Assembly: GCA_902792495.1 (NCBI GenBank)
Contig: CADBAC010000101.1
Location: 1 to 9,242 of the forward strand
Source of the DNA: Ruminococcus flavefaciens
GTDB lineage: Bacteria; Bacillota; Clostridia; Oscillospirales; Ruminococcaceae
DNA length: 9,242 nucleotides
Direction: 5' to 3'
The notes beneath the pieces are model-generated. The model did not search any database. It was not told the DNA's origin and saw nothing but the letters and a program-made list of their open reading frames with translations. Position numbers and translations under genes: made by a program. Positions 1-7,430 of the stretch are shown here, one piece after another (the stretch's first letter is position 1; each line of letters opens with the position of its first letter).

Positions 1-1
1 C

Positions 2-1870
2 AGTGCAAAGTCCACTGACCTTGTACACTGGTTCGACGAGACAAGCATACCCATCGCCAACAAGTACCCGAATATGATGAGCGCTGACCGTGCATGGGCA
101 CCGCAGGCGATTTACGATCCCGAAAAGGAGTCGTACATGATCTACTTTGCGGCAAGAGTTCCCGATATCGACAACAGGACCATTATGTACTATGCATACA
201 GCAAGGACCTGAAAAAGCTTGATACCGCACCTCAGCTTCTGTTTGCTCCCAAAAACGGCAATGACGCTATCGACTCTGATATCATATACGAGAACGGCAG
301 ATACTATATGTACTACAAGAACGAGACCAACAAGCGCATCTATCTTGCGGAATCTGACCATGCAAGCGGTCCGTATAACGAGATAAAGCAGGTGTCGGAG
401 GGCAGTCTCGGTGTAGAAGGCCCCAACATCTATAAAAAGATAGGCTCGGACAAGTGGCTGATGATGTCGGATGCTTACGGTGACGGCTATTACGTGATGC
501 AGGAAACCTCAGACCTTGAGAACTTCACATCTGTCAGCCGAAACAGCTACAGCTTTGACTTCACTCCCCGTCACGGCTACGTTATACCAATAAATGCGGA
601 TCAGTATACCGCCCTTGTGAACGCTTATCCCTCGGACGGACTTCCTGCACTGAATACGGGACTCAAGCCCCTGACTGTGGAGATAAAGGCAGGTCAGGAA
701 CTGAAGCTTCCCGACAAGGTAACGGCCAAGTACAGCAACGGTGCATCGGCACAGTTTCCTGTGAAATGGTCAGGACTTTCGGCAGTCGATACTTCCCGTC
801 CGGGAGTATACACTGTCAAGGGAACAGCCGTTTCCACATCCGATACTTACTCCGACCCGTTCATAACCGAAAGAGCTGACCCCTATGTGGTTGACGGCGG
901 CGACGGCTACTACTACTTCACAGCTTCCTATCCCGCATACGGAAGCGTGGATAAGGGCTATGACAGGATAATCCTCAGAAGGAGCAGAACTGTTAAGGGA
1001 CTGGCCTCCGCAGAGGAAAAGACCATCTGGAAAGCCCACAGCAGCGGCATTCTCTCAAAGCATATCTGGGCTCCCGAAATGCATAAGATAGGCGGAGCGT
1101 GGTATATGTTCTTTGCCGCAGGAGCATCCGACAATATATGGGCGATACGTCCCTATGTGCTGAAATGCGACGGTGACCCGTACACAGGAAACTGGACGGA
1201 ATGCGGACAGATGCAGGCTTCAAACGGCGATACAAGTTCATTTGCAGGCTTTTCACTGGATATGACATATTTCGAGAACAACGGAAAGCATTACGTGATC
1301 TGGGCTGAGATAAAGGGAGATTCCTCACTGTTCATGGCTGAGATCGACCCGAAAGAACCGTGGAAGCTGACCTCAAAACCCATAATGCTCACAAAGCCCG
1401 AATACAGCTGGGAACTTGTCAATAACCGTGTAAACGAGGGTGCGGCAGTGCTGAAAACCGGGGACAAGGTATATGTGTTCTTCTCGGCTTCGGGAACGGG
1501 TTCAGAATACTGCGTAGGACGTATGGAAGCGGACATCAACGCTGATCTTATGAATATCGCAAACTGGAAAAAGCTGGATAAGCCCGTGCTTCAGACAGCT
1601 GACCTGACAGACGGTGCAGGCCCCGGACATAACAGTTTCGTTACCGATGAGAACGGCGATCTGCTTATCGTCTACCATGCAAGACCGTCTTCGCATTCAT
1701 CGGGAAAATGCGGCACCTACAACAAGGATCCGCTTTATGATCCGTGCAGGCATACAAGGATAGGCCGTGTGATGTTCACAGCAGGCGGAGAACCCGTCAT
1801 CAACATCTGCGGCGATGCCGAGTTTGCTTCGGGAAGCAAGGAAGTTACCGCAACAATAATAGTAAAATAA
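2..1870 (+). CDS. Two-module GH43 glycosidase (probable alpha-L-arabinofuranosidase), 5' end outside window
   Basis: The frame is open from base 2, and the codons before the first ATG (74) already read as GH43 sequence (STDLVHWFDE), so the true start lies upstream. There are 622 visible residues. Module 1 (about 1-200) has RAWAPQ, a likely pKa-modulating Asp in AIDSDI (codon 272-274) and a likely acid Glu in VEGP (codon 416-418); its base Asp is probably off-window. An Ig-like spacer of the Big_4 type follows (bases about 668-835). Module 2 (about 285-620) is complete: base Asp in ERADPYV (878-880), modulator Asp in FSLDM (1259-1261), acid Glu in VNEGA (1436-1438), plus HIWAPEMH, GPGHNSF and DPLYDPCRHTR. 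From memory of the family, module 2 resembles GH43 subfamily 26 arabinofuranosidases (LbAraf43 type), and module 1 resembles the Bt3655-like group. It probably trims arabinose from arabinan or arabinoxylan outside the cell. The signal peptide would be upstream. No dockerin or cell-wall anchor is seen at the C-terminus, which ends where GH43_26 proteins usually end. Confidence 0.9.
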   Translation, partial: SAKSTDLVHWFDETSIPIANKYPNMMSADRAWAPQAIYDPEKESYMIYFAARVPDIDNRTIMYYAYSKDLKKLDTAPQLLFAPKNGNDAIDSDIIYENGRYYMYYKNETNKRIYLAESDHASGPYNEIKQVSEGSLGVEGPNIYKKIGSDKWLMMSDAYGDGYYVMQETSDLENFTSVSRNSYSFDFTPRHGYVIPINADQYTALVNAYPSDGLPALNTGLKPLTVEIKAGQELKLPDKVTAKYSNGASAQFPVKWSGLSAVDTSRPGVYTVKGTAVSTSDTYSDPFITERADPYVVDGGDGYYYFTASYPAYGSVDKGYDRIILRRSRTVKGLASAEEKTIWKAHSSGILSKHIWAPEMHKIGGAWYMFFAAGASDNIWAIRPYVLKCDGDPYTGNWTECGQMQASNGDTSSFAGFSLDMTYFENNGKHYVIWAEIKGDSSLFMAEIDPKEPWKLTSKPIMLTKPEYSWELVNNRVNEGAAVLKTGDKVYVFFSASGTGSEYCVGRMEADINADLMNIANWKKLDKPVLQTADLTDGAGPGHNSFVTDENGDLLIVYHARPSSHSSGKCGTYNKDPLYDPCRHTRIGRVMFTAGGEPVINICGDAEFASGSKEVTATIIVK

Positions 1871-1879
1871 TATGATAGG

Positions 1880-1924
1880 AACAGCCAAAGAGAAAACATA
1901 CTTCTCTATGGCTGTTTTCTGTTT
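1880..1924 (+). terminator. Rho-independent terminator after the GH43 gene
   Basis: A 14-bp stem with one mismatch pairs 1880-1893 (arm AACAGCCAAAGAGA) with 1903-1916. The loop is 9 nt, and the second arm runs into TTCTGTTT. It begins 10 bases after the GH43 stop codon. This ends the GH43 transcript and separates it from the MATE promoter. Confidence 0.8.
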
Positions 1925-1998
1925 GCACCGACGCCGTTAAAAACAGGATGTGATATTTTCCCTTTTTTATACAATTTGCTATTTATTTCGGCAATCAC

Positions 1999-2027
1999 TT
2001 GAAATCAGCTTAAAAACACTGTATAAT
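1999..2027 (+). promoter_or_regulatory. Sigma-A/sigma-70 type promoter of the MATE gene
   Basis: A -35 box TTGAAA (1999-2004) and a perfect -10 box TATAAT (2022-2027) are separated by exactly 17 bases. Transcription would start near 2034, leaving a leader of about 35 nt before the ATG. The upstream DNA is A/T-rich (CCCTTTTTTATACAATTTGC). I see no operator palindrome or riboswitch in the short leader, so expression may be constitutive or controlled by a repressor site that I cannot recognise. Confidence 0.8.
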
Positions 2028-2054
2028 AGTTAAGATTGTTGAGAAAAAGTTATT

Positions 2055-2062
2055 GATGAGGT
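2055..2062 (+). promoter_or_regulatory. Ribosome binding site deciding the MATE start
   Basis: GATGAGGT ends 7 bases before the ATG at 2070. It supports the long start, and therefore translation of the repeat extension. The alternative ATG at 2373, where the conserved MATE core begins, has GGAG only 2-3 bases upstream, which is too close to work well. Confidence 0.65.
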
Positions 2063-2069
2063 AGAAAAT

Positions 2070-3761
2070 ATGGAAAATATGAAATACGGCGGCCAGTCGG
2101 CTGCAAACGGTTCGGGTGACTCTGCTTCGGGCGGAGGAAGTTCCCGTTCCTTCATGGATGATCTTATTATCGGAGTTCCACGTAACAGCATGAAAAATAT
2201 CGGCCAGGGGATGAGCGGACGAGATGCAGGAACTCCTTCTCAGGAGATCGGCGGCCCTCCGCAGGGTGTGGGCGAAAGATCGATGGGCGGACCGCCTCCC
2301 GGAGCAGGCGCTATGGGCGGCCCTCCGCAGGGAATGAGCGGCAGACCGATGGGCGGGCCTCCCGACGGAGTAATGGGAAATCCGCTGGGCAGTGTACCTG
2401 TCGGTGCGCTTATGAAAAAGTTCGCTATCCCAAGCATTATCGGTATGCTGGTAGGCGCTCTATATAATATGGTCGATCAGCTTTTCATCGGACGTTCGGT
2501 CGGCCCTCTCGGAAATGCGGCTACTTCCATAGCTTTCCCGTTTACTACGATATGTTTGTCGGCGGCTCTCCTTTTTGGTATAGGCGGTGCTTCGTGCTTC
2601 AACCTGAGCCTTGGAAAGGGAGAAAAGGAGAAAGCTCCTTACTTCATAGGAAATTCGCTTTCCGTACTGACTATATTCGGCGTTATCATAAGCGTTCTGA
2701 CGCTTATTTTCATGGATCCGCTTCTGAAAGCTTTCGGTGCGTCTGAAGCTATAATGCCTTACGCAAAGGACTATGTATCAGTCACAGCTGTGGGATTCCC
2801 TCTGCTGATACTCAGTACCGCCGGAGGACATATACTCCGTGCTGACGGAAGTCCGCATATGACTATGATAGGCAGTATCACAGGTGCGCTGATAAATACA
2901 GTTCTTGATGCAGTTTTCGTTTTCGGCTTACAGTGGGGAATGAAAGGCGCTGCTGCTGCTACAGTTATCGGACAGGGTGTATCTACTTTGATGGTCATCA
3001 TCTACTGTCTGAACTTCAAGACAGTTCCGCTTAAAAAAGAGCATCTCATTCCTTCCTTATCCATTGTTCAGCGAATTGCATCTATCGGTATGGCATCCTG
3101 CTTCAATCAGCTGGCTATTGCCGTAGTTCAGATAGTTCTTAACAATTCACTGAGACACTACGGTGCGCTTTCACAGTACGGACCCGACGAACCTATTGCT
3201 TGTGCAGGTATCATCATGAAGGTGAATATGATAGTATTCTCCATCATTATCGGTCTGGCACAGGGCACACAGCCTATCGAAGGCTTCAACTACGGTGCTA
3301 AGAATTACGACCGAGTGAAAGCCGCTTACTTCATGGCGATAAAGATAGGCGCAGTTGTTTCGGTCACCGCATTCATACTCTTCCAGATATTCCCGAGACA
3401 GATCCTCTCATTCTTCGGTAGGGGAAGCGAAAGCTATTACGAATTCGGTGTGCTGTTCTTCAGGATATTCATGTTCTTCACATGGTTCAACTGCTTCCAG
3501 CCTATCACATCCACATTCTTCACATCCATCGGCAAATCCGTCAAGGGTATGTTCCTGTCACTGACAAGACAGATAATCTTCTTCATACCGTTGCTTATAG
3601 TGCTTCCTATGTTTATGGGAATACGTGGTATCCTCTTTGCAGGACCTATCGCTGACCTTCTTGCAGGCGGCATAGCTGTGGCAATGGCGAAGGGCGAGTT
3701 CAATCAGATGGACCGCCTTGAAGCTGAAAAATATTTTGGTTCGCCGATCAGATTGGATTAA
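2070..3761 (+). CDS. MATE-family multidrug/cation exporter with repeat-rich N-terminal extension
   Basis: A 563-residue membrane protein. Residues about 102-563 form a normal-length MATE core, opening with NPLGSVPVGALMKKFAIPS and a first helix that includes LYNMVDQLFIGRSVG, a pattern typical of Firmicute MATE (MepA-like) transporters. Many hydrophobic segments follow, consistent with the family's 12 helices. MATE proteins export drugs or other organic cations using a Na+ or H+ gradient; the substrate here is unknown. Residues 1-101 are not part of the family fold. They are Ser/Gly-rich at first, then carry four imperfect (M/I)GGPPxG units. This part has no hydrophobic segment and should lie in the cytoplasm. 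The start is supported by its own promoter and ribosome binding site. The gene stands alone between two terminators and converges on the ABC operon. Confidence 0.88.
   Translation: MENMKYGGQSAANGSGDSASGGGSSRSFMDDLIIGVPRNSMKNIGQGMSGRDAGTPSQEIGGPPQGVGERSMGGPPPGAGAMGGPPQGMSGRPMGGPPDGVMGNPLGSVPVGALMKKFAIPSIIGMLVGALYNMVDQLFIGRSVGPLGNAATSIAFPFTTICLSAALLFGIGGASCFNLSLGKGEKEKAPYFIGNSLSVLTIFGVIISVLTLIFMDPLLKAFGASEAIMPYAKDYVSVTAVGFPLLILSTAGGHILRADGSPHMTMIGSITGALINTVLDAVFVFGLQWGMKGAAAATVIGQGVSTLMVIIYCLNFKTVPLKKEHLIPSLSIVQRIASIGMASCFNQLAIAVVQIVLNNSLRHYGALSQYGPDEPIACAGIIMKVNMIVFSIIIGLAQGTQPIEGFNYGAKNYDRVKAAYFMAIKIGAVVSVTAFILFQIFPRQILSFFGRGSESYYEFGVLFFRIFMFFTWFNCFQPITSTFFTSIGKSVKGMFLSLTRQIIFFIPLLIVLPMFMGIRGILFAGPIADLLAGGIAVAMAKGEFNQMDRLEAEKYFGSPIRLD
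2247..2372 (+). repeat. Four imperfect (M/I)GGPPxG repeat units inside the MATE gene
   Basis: Units begin at codons 2247 (I60), 2283 (M72), 2313 (M82) and 2349 (M94), spaced 36, 30 and 36 bases apart. Each encodes Met or Ile followed by GGPP, one variable residue and Gly, then a short variable tail (for example GMSGRP). The spacing is always a multiple of three, so gain or loss of a unit keeps the frame. A more decayed IGQGMSGRD segment lies just upstream and may be an older unit. Confidence 0.8.
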
Positions 3762-3765
3762 AAAT

Positions 3766-3804
3766 AAGCTCCTGTTATCGTTATGATAACGGGAGCTTTT
3801 GGTT
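3766..3804 (+). terminator. Rho-independent terminator after the MATE gene
   Basis: A 14-bp stem with one G-U pair joins 3766-3779 (arm AAGCTCCTGTTATC) and 3785-3798, with a 5-nt loop GTTAT. It is followed by TTTTGGTTTTT and starts 4 bases after the stop codon. The A-rich stretch before the stem (AAAAATAAG) gives a short, weak T-run on the other strand, so it may also stop read-through from the opposing ABC operon. Confidence 0.85.
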
Positions 3805-3810
3805 TTTCTG

Positions 3811-4027
3811 AAAATGTACCGCTTGTTGAGCATTATATCTTTCCATAATAAGAACCTGTCCACATAGGGATTCATGCACGTCTTTTCGTCAAATCTTAAA
3901 TTAATAGTCTTGGGAAACAGATTGAGAAGATCCTTCTTCAAAATGTCTACCTTGATAATACATATAAAACTTCTTTATCAGTACCGCAGTTTAACTCCGC
4001 CTTTTTTATATATAGTTCCCCGTATTT
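3811..4027. other. Intergenic stretch with no convincing gene
   Basis: The space between the convergent MATE and ABC transcripts is A/T-rich. I see no tRNA, small RNA signature or promoter that I would defend. A plus-strand frame over 3874-4083 runs through the palindrome at 4028-4064, lacks a ribosome binding site and reads as unrelated basic/hydrophobic sequence. The minus strand of about 3816-3974 reads more like protein (it includes FDEKTCMNPYVDRFLLWKDI). That frame has no good start (TTG at 3941 at best) and would run on into the MATE terminator and the MATE gene, so it is at most a remnant. Confidence 0.5.
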
Positions 4028-4064
4028 TTACCATAAAGGCGGAGCAACTCCGCCTTGACGGTAA
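4028..4064. repeat. GGCGGAG palindrome downstream of the ABC operon (possible 3' hairpin/terminator)
   Basis: Arms 4028-4044 and 4048-4064 pair over 17 positions with two mismatches around a CAA loop. The inner 9 bp (AAGGCGGAG / CTCCGCCTT) are perfect. It lies about 35 bases beyond the permease stop on the minus strand, where an operon terminator is expected. No clear T-run follows on that strand, so it may act as a 3' stabiliser, a weak terminator or a dispersed intergenic repeat. A further copy of AACTCCGCCTT occurs at 3993-4003. Confidence 0.6.
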
Positions 4065-4099
4065 TGTTATGGAGTGGTGGTGAATGTGGATTTCAAATA

Positions 4100-5362
4100 T
4101 TATTCGTATCTGAGGGCTTCAATAGGATTAAGCTTTGCGGCCTTGTTTGCAGGATAGTATCCGAAGAAGATACCGAATGCCATTGATATGCCAACACTTA
4201 TAAGTATGGACATTACCGGCATTCCGCCCGCTATTCCGAGTACCAGCGACATCAGCTTTCCGAGAAGCAGACCTATAGCGATTCCGAAGAGACTTCCCAG
4301 CAGACAGATTATTGTAGCTTCTACCAGGAACTGTACACGGATATTGTTGTTTGAAGCGCCCAGCGCCTTTCGTGTACCTATCTCTCTTGTTCTTTCCGTG
4401 ATGGATACGACCATGATGTTCATTACGCCGATACCGCCGACAATAAGCGATATTGCTGCGATAGCGATGAGTACGCCTTTCATGATGCCAAGCACCTGAG
4501 TGATGCTGTCCATCTGTTCCTGATAAGTGATGATATCAAGCTTGTAAGCGTCGTTGTCGGCATAGTAGGTGTTGTTGAGGTAATTGCCTATTTCCCTTGA
4601 AAGTTCGGGGATGCCTTCGCTTTCCTTTGCTACAACGATCAGCCATTCATAGTATTCATCAGCAAGGCCGTTTTCAAGAGTTGTAACATAGGGGACAAAT
4701 CCGATATCCTTTGTATCGCCTGTGAACATTGCCTTTAGAGCAGGAGCAGGTTCTTTATGGTAAACTCCCACAACTGTATAGCTGTAGAAGCGGGTATTCT
4801 TACGGCATTCTACAGTTTTTCCGACAGCACCATCTACGCTTCCGAATATCTTTTCGGCCTTTTCGTCCGAAAGAAGGATGACGTTTTTGCCGTTAGTGTA
4901 CTCATCATCTGTGATGTTTCTGCCTGCGAGGATATCAATACTGCCCTCGGTTGTAAGTGCGCATCTGTTTACGCCTTTCAGTGAGAGAGTTTCTTCTCCC
5001 ACTTCCATTCTTCCCATGTCAGCGGAGAGAGAGATACCGTCAAGGCGGTCGCTGTATCTTTTCTCGATATCGTCGAACATCTTAACTGTCAATTTATCTG
5101 AATTCTTCATGGAGCGCAGACTTTCATCGTAGCCCTCGTTGTCGTAATAATTTTCCATGCCTTTCTGTATGACTTGAAAGCCGATCTGTTTTGCTTCAGC
5201 GCTTCCGATGATGTCAGCGGTAGTCCTTTTCATTCCTTCGCCCATTATCATAATGGAGATGACCGAAGCGATACCTATAACGATTCCCAGCATAGTCAGC
5301 AGGGAACGCATTCTGTTGGCTTTAAGCTCACTGAGCGCAAGCAGTATGTTGTCTTTCAGCAT
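4100..5362 (-). CDS. MacB/YknZ-like ABC transporter permease
   Basis: A 420-residue membrane component of a MacAB-type exporter. An N-terminal cytoplasmic stretch (LSELKANRMRS) leads into membrane helix 1 (about 21-42). A large extracytoplasmic MacB_PCD domain follows (about 45-290), then three more helices (about 297-320, 349-370, 381-402). The FtsX-type signature TERTREIGTRKALGAS follows helix 2. The protein ends in the family hallmark FFGYYPANKAAKLNPIEALR. Length and topology match a full-length free-standing permease without a fused ATPase, as in Gram-positive YknZ. Its start overlaps the end of the ATPase gene by 35 bases, and a GAGAGG motif lies about 13 bases upstream of the ATG, so translation is probably coupled. 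It should dimerise and pair with the ATPase and adaptor encoded upstream; the substrate (peptide, lipid or drug) is unknown. Confidence 0.92.
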   Translation of the reverse strand: MLKDNILLALSELKANRMRSLLTMLGIVIGIASVISIMIMGEGMKRTTADIIGSAEAKQIGFQVIQKGMENYYDNEGYDESLRSMKNSDKLTVKMFDDIEKRYSDRLDGISLSADMGRMEVGEETLSLKGVNRCALTTEGSIDILAGRNITDDEYTNGKNVILLSDEKAEKIFGSVDGAVGKTVECRKNTRFYSYTVVGVYHKEPAPALKAMFTGDTKDIGFVPYVTTLENGLADEYYEWLIVVAKESEGIPELSREIGNYLNNTYYADNDAYKLDIITYQEQMDSITQVLGIMKGVLIAIAAISLIVGGIGVMNIMVVSITERTREIGTRKALGASNNNIRVQFLVEATIICLLGSLFGIAIGLLLGKLMSLVLGIAGGMPVMSILISVGISMAFGIFFGYYPANKAAKLNPIEALRYE

Positions 5363-6062
5363 AATTACAGCCCATCCTCTCTGAGATTATTTTACCGTCC
5401 ATAAGTGTAAGCACACGTTCTGTTTCCTCAGCAAGTTCATTTGAATGAGTGATGAGGATTATAGTGATGCCTTTTTCTTCGTGGAGCTGGTGGAAAAGGT
5501 CCATTATCATTCTTCCTGTTGAAGAATCAAGAGCGCCCGTGGGTTCGTCTGCGAGGATAATGGAAGGATCATTTGCCAGAGCCCTTGCAATTGCCACACG
5601 CTGTTTCTGACCGCCTGAAAGTTCATCGGGAGTGTGATCCATTCTCTGACCCATGCCGACCATGCTTAGAAGTTCCTTTGCTCTTTTTTTGCGTTCGCTG
5701 CTGCTTATCTGAGCATACATCATGGGAAGTTCCACATTTTTCAGTGCGGAATTTCTTGGTATGAGGTTGTATGTCTGGAATACAAAGCCTATCTGCTTGT
5801 TTCGGATATGTGAAAGTTCGGAATCAGGTGCAGCGCAGACATTTGTGCCGTTAAGGTCGTAACTGCCTTCTGTTGGACGGTCAAGTGCTCCGATGATATT
5901 CATAAGAGTGGACTTGCCCGAACCTGATGCGCCTACAATGGAAACGAACTCTCCCTCTCTTACGGTGAGGTCGATACCGTGAAGTATCTCAAGTTCATTG
6001 GGTTCGCCTATATAGAAACGTTTGTATATATTTTTCAGATCGATAATTACATCGCCGTTCAT
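5328..6062 (-). CDS. MacB/LolD/YknY-like ABC transporter ATPase
   Basis: A complete 244-residue ATP-binding subunit that energises the permease encoded next to it. Walker A is GASGSGKST (44-52), Q-loop Gln96 is in FVFQTYNL, the signature LSGGQ (148-152) is followed by KQRVAIARAL, Walker B is IILADEP (168-174) with catalytic Glu173, and H-loop His206 is in ILITHS. The tail ends in MGCNYAERQHTACAQ, past the usual fold end. The last 35 bases also encode the start of the permease in another frame. The start is fixed by a strong GGAGGAG 7 bases upstream. The adaptor stop codon lies only 15 bases before the ATG, so adaptor, ATPase and permease form one operon. It belongs to the FtsE/LolD/MacB group rather than to importer ATPases. 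Confidence 0.95.
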   Translation of the reverse strand: MNGDVIIDLKNIYKRFYIGEPNELEILHGIDLTVREGEFVSIVGASGSGKSTLMNIIGALDRPTEGSYDLNGTNVCAAPDSELSHIRNKQIGFVFQTYNLIPRNSALKNVELPMMYAQISSSERKKRAKELLSMVGMGQRMDHTPDELSGGQKQRVAIARALANDPSIILADEPTGALDSSTGRMIMDLFHQLHEEKGITIILITHSNELAEETERVLTLMDGKIISERMGCNYAERQHTACAQ

Positions 6063-6068
6063 GTCGAT

Positions 6069-6076
6069 TCTCCTCC
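6069..6076 (-). promoter_or_regulatory. Strong ribosome binding site of the ATPase gene
   Basis: On the minus strand the adaptor stop TAA runs directly into TGGAGGAG, followed by 7 bases and the ATPase ATG. The near-perfect match to the 16S 3' end confirms this start and implies high translation inside the operon. Confidence 0.85.
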
Positions 6077-6077
6077 A

Positions 6078-7430
6078 TTAATAAAATGACTTGCCGTTAT
6101 CTTCGGTTTCGGGAAGAACGACCTTCATGCCTTCCTTGACACCGTCTCCGCTTACTTCGGTATAGAAATCATTTTTCAGACCGCACTCAACGTATACCTT
6201 TTCAACACTGTCGCCGCTGCCTGATACTTCGATGAAGTTCTTGCCGTCGGAATCGGTGTGGATGCAGTTTTCGGGAACTGCTAAAACATCCTTGCTTTCG
6301 CCTACGATGATGTTCAGTTTAGCAGTCATGCCCAGTCTGAGTTTATCTTCCTTGTTGTCGAAAGATGCTTCGATAGTATAATCCGTACCGCCTGAGGAGC
6401 CGTCAGCTGAGAATGTGGGAGCCTGCGGAGTAGGGGAAACGAAGCTGAGTGAGCCGTTCATAGGAACGGAACTAATAGCCTGAACTGTTATCTCTGTCGG
6501 CATTCCCTTTTCAAGCTTGCTTATGTCGTACTGTTCAGCGGCAGCTTCGATCTTATAGCTGCTGTCGTCCTGTATAACAGCGATAGCGCCGCCCATATAT
6601 GTTTCGCCTGCCTTGACGTTCACTTCTGTGATGATACCGTCAATATCGGCTGTGATACGGCATTTTTCGATGTTCTTCTTTATGGTCCTGATCTGCTCTT
6701 CAATGTCAGCAACAGCATCGTCTGTGGATATCTCGGCAGTTTTCAGATTATCTGCACTGCTTGCGATAGTGCTGTCGAAAGTATGCTCTGTTTCTGTTTT
6801 TGAATCTGAAGCCATTTCAATGCCGTGCTTTGCTTCGTCAACGGAATTGTCAACAGCGGCAAGAGAAGCCTTGAGTTCCTTTTCAGCCATCATTGCAGCG
6901 GCATATGCTTCCGAAGCTTTCTGAGCATAAGCAGTTGCTGCCTTTGCACCATCGTTTGTTTCTTTAAGCTGTTCTTCAAGCTGAGCAACGGCTGATGAAG
7001 CTTCATCGAAAGCGGACTTTGCAGAGTTCCTTTCGTCATCGGAAGAATCGGGATTTCCCATAACAGCTTCATACTGATCCTTTGCACTGCTGAAACCTGA
7101 TCTTGCTTCGTCGAGAGCGGACTGTAAAGCTGCTGCTGCTTCTGTAGCTTCGGCTGCTGTCTGTGCTGCCTGTTCAGCCTCATATTCTGCGTCATCCTTT
7201 GCGTTTACAGCGTCATAATAGCTGTTGTACACATCATCACGATTTTTTACAGCTTTGTTGTAGCTGTCACGGGCATATTCAACTGAACGGCTGCCACGCT
7301 GTGAATTCGTGGTTTTATCTGAAACAGCAGTGTCGTACATACGCTTAGCAGCACTGACTGTTATATCATTTCTTTCCTTAGCGCTTGCGAGAGTTTTTTC
7401 GGCTCTTGAAAGCTGTTCCTGAAGATCAGT
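6078..7430 (-). CDS. MacA/YknX-like (HlyD family) membrane fusion adaptor, 5' end missing
   Basis: There are 450 visible residues of the adaptor that links the ABC permease to the cell envelope. The first about 258 residues are a helical Ala/Glu/Ser/Lys-rich coiled-coil hairpin. The second half of a lipoyl-like domain follows (ADIDGIITEVNVKAGETY), then a beta-barrel (about residues 290-375) and a membrane-proximal domain (VLAVPENCIHTDSDGKNF to the end). The usual N-terminal membrane anchor and first lipoyl half are absent. An ATG exists at 7338-7340, but the frame stays open and coiled-coil-like for 30 codons before it (TDLQEQLSRAEKTLASAKER), so that ATG is internal. A TGA at 7431-7433 then ends the frame, and the DNA beyond reads as an unrelated gene's terminator region. 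The gene is therefore cut at its 5' end by a junction, not naturally short. If the joint is real DNA, this is a pseudogene and the operon has lost its promoter. Confidence 0.85.
   Translation of the reverse strand, partial: TDLQEQLSRAEKTLASAKERNDITVSAAKRMYDTAVSDKTTNSQRGSRSVEYARDSYNKAVKNRDDVYNSYYDAVNAKDDAEYEAEQAAQTAAEATEAAAALQSALDEARSGFSSAKDQYEAVMGNPDSSDDERNSAKSAFDEASSAVAQLEEQLKETNDGAKAATAYAQKASEAYAAAMMAEKELKASLAAVDNSVDEAKHGIEMASDSKTETEHTFDSTIASSADNLKTAEISTDDAVADIEEQIRTIKKNIEKCRITADIDGIITEVNVKAGETYMGGAIAVIQDDSSYKIEAAAEQYDISKLEKGMPTEITVQAISSVPMNGSLSFVSPTPQAPTFSADGSSGGTDYTIEASFDNKEDKLRLGMTAKLNIIVGESKDVLAVPENCIHTDSDGKNFIEVSGSGDSVEKVYVECGLKNDFYTEVSGDGVKEGMKVVLPETEDNGKSFY

Noticed and set aside
993..1328. 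Antisense frames within the GH43 gene
   Set aside because: They lie opposite strongly conserved GH43 catalytic sequence and have no ribosome binding site or recognisable motif.
2247..2372. CRISPR-like array
   Set aside because: The repeats are short, imperfect, spaced in multiples of three and inside a coding frame, so they are protein repeats.
3874..4083. 69-residue plus-strand frame in the gap after the MATE gene
   Set aside because: It runs through the GGCGGAG palindrome, lacks a ribosome binding site and has no recognisable domain.
7338..7340. ATG as the true start of the adaptor gene
   Set aside because: Thirty in-frame coiled-coil codons precede it, there is no ribosome binding site, and the protein would lack the membrane anchor and first lipoyl half that the family needs.
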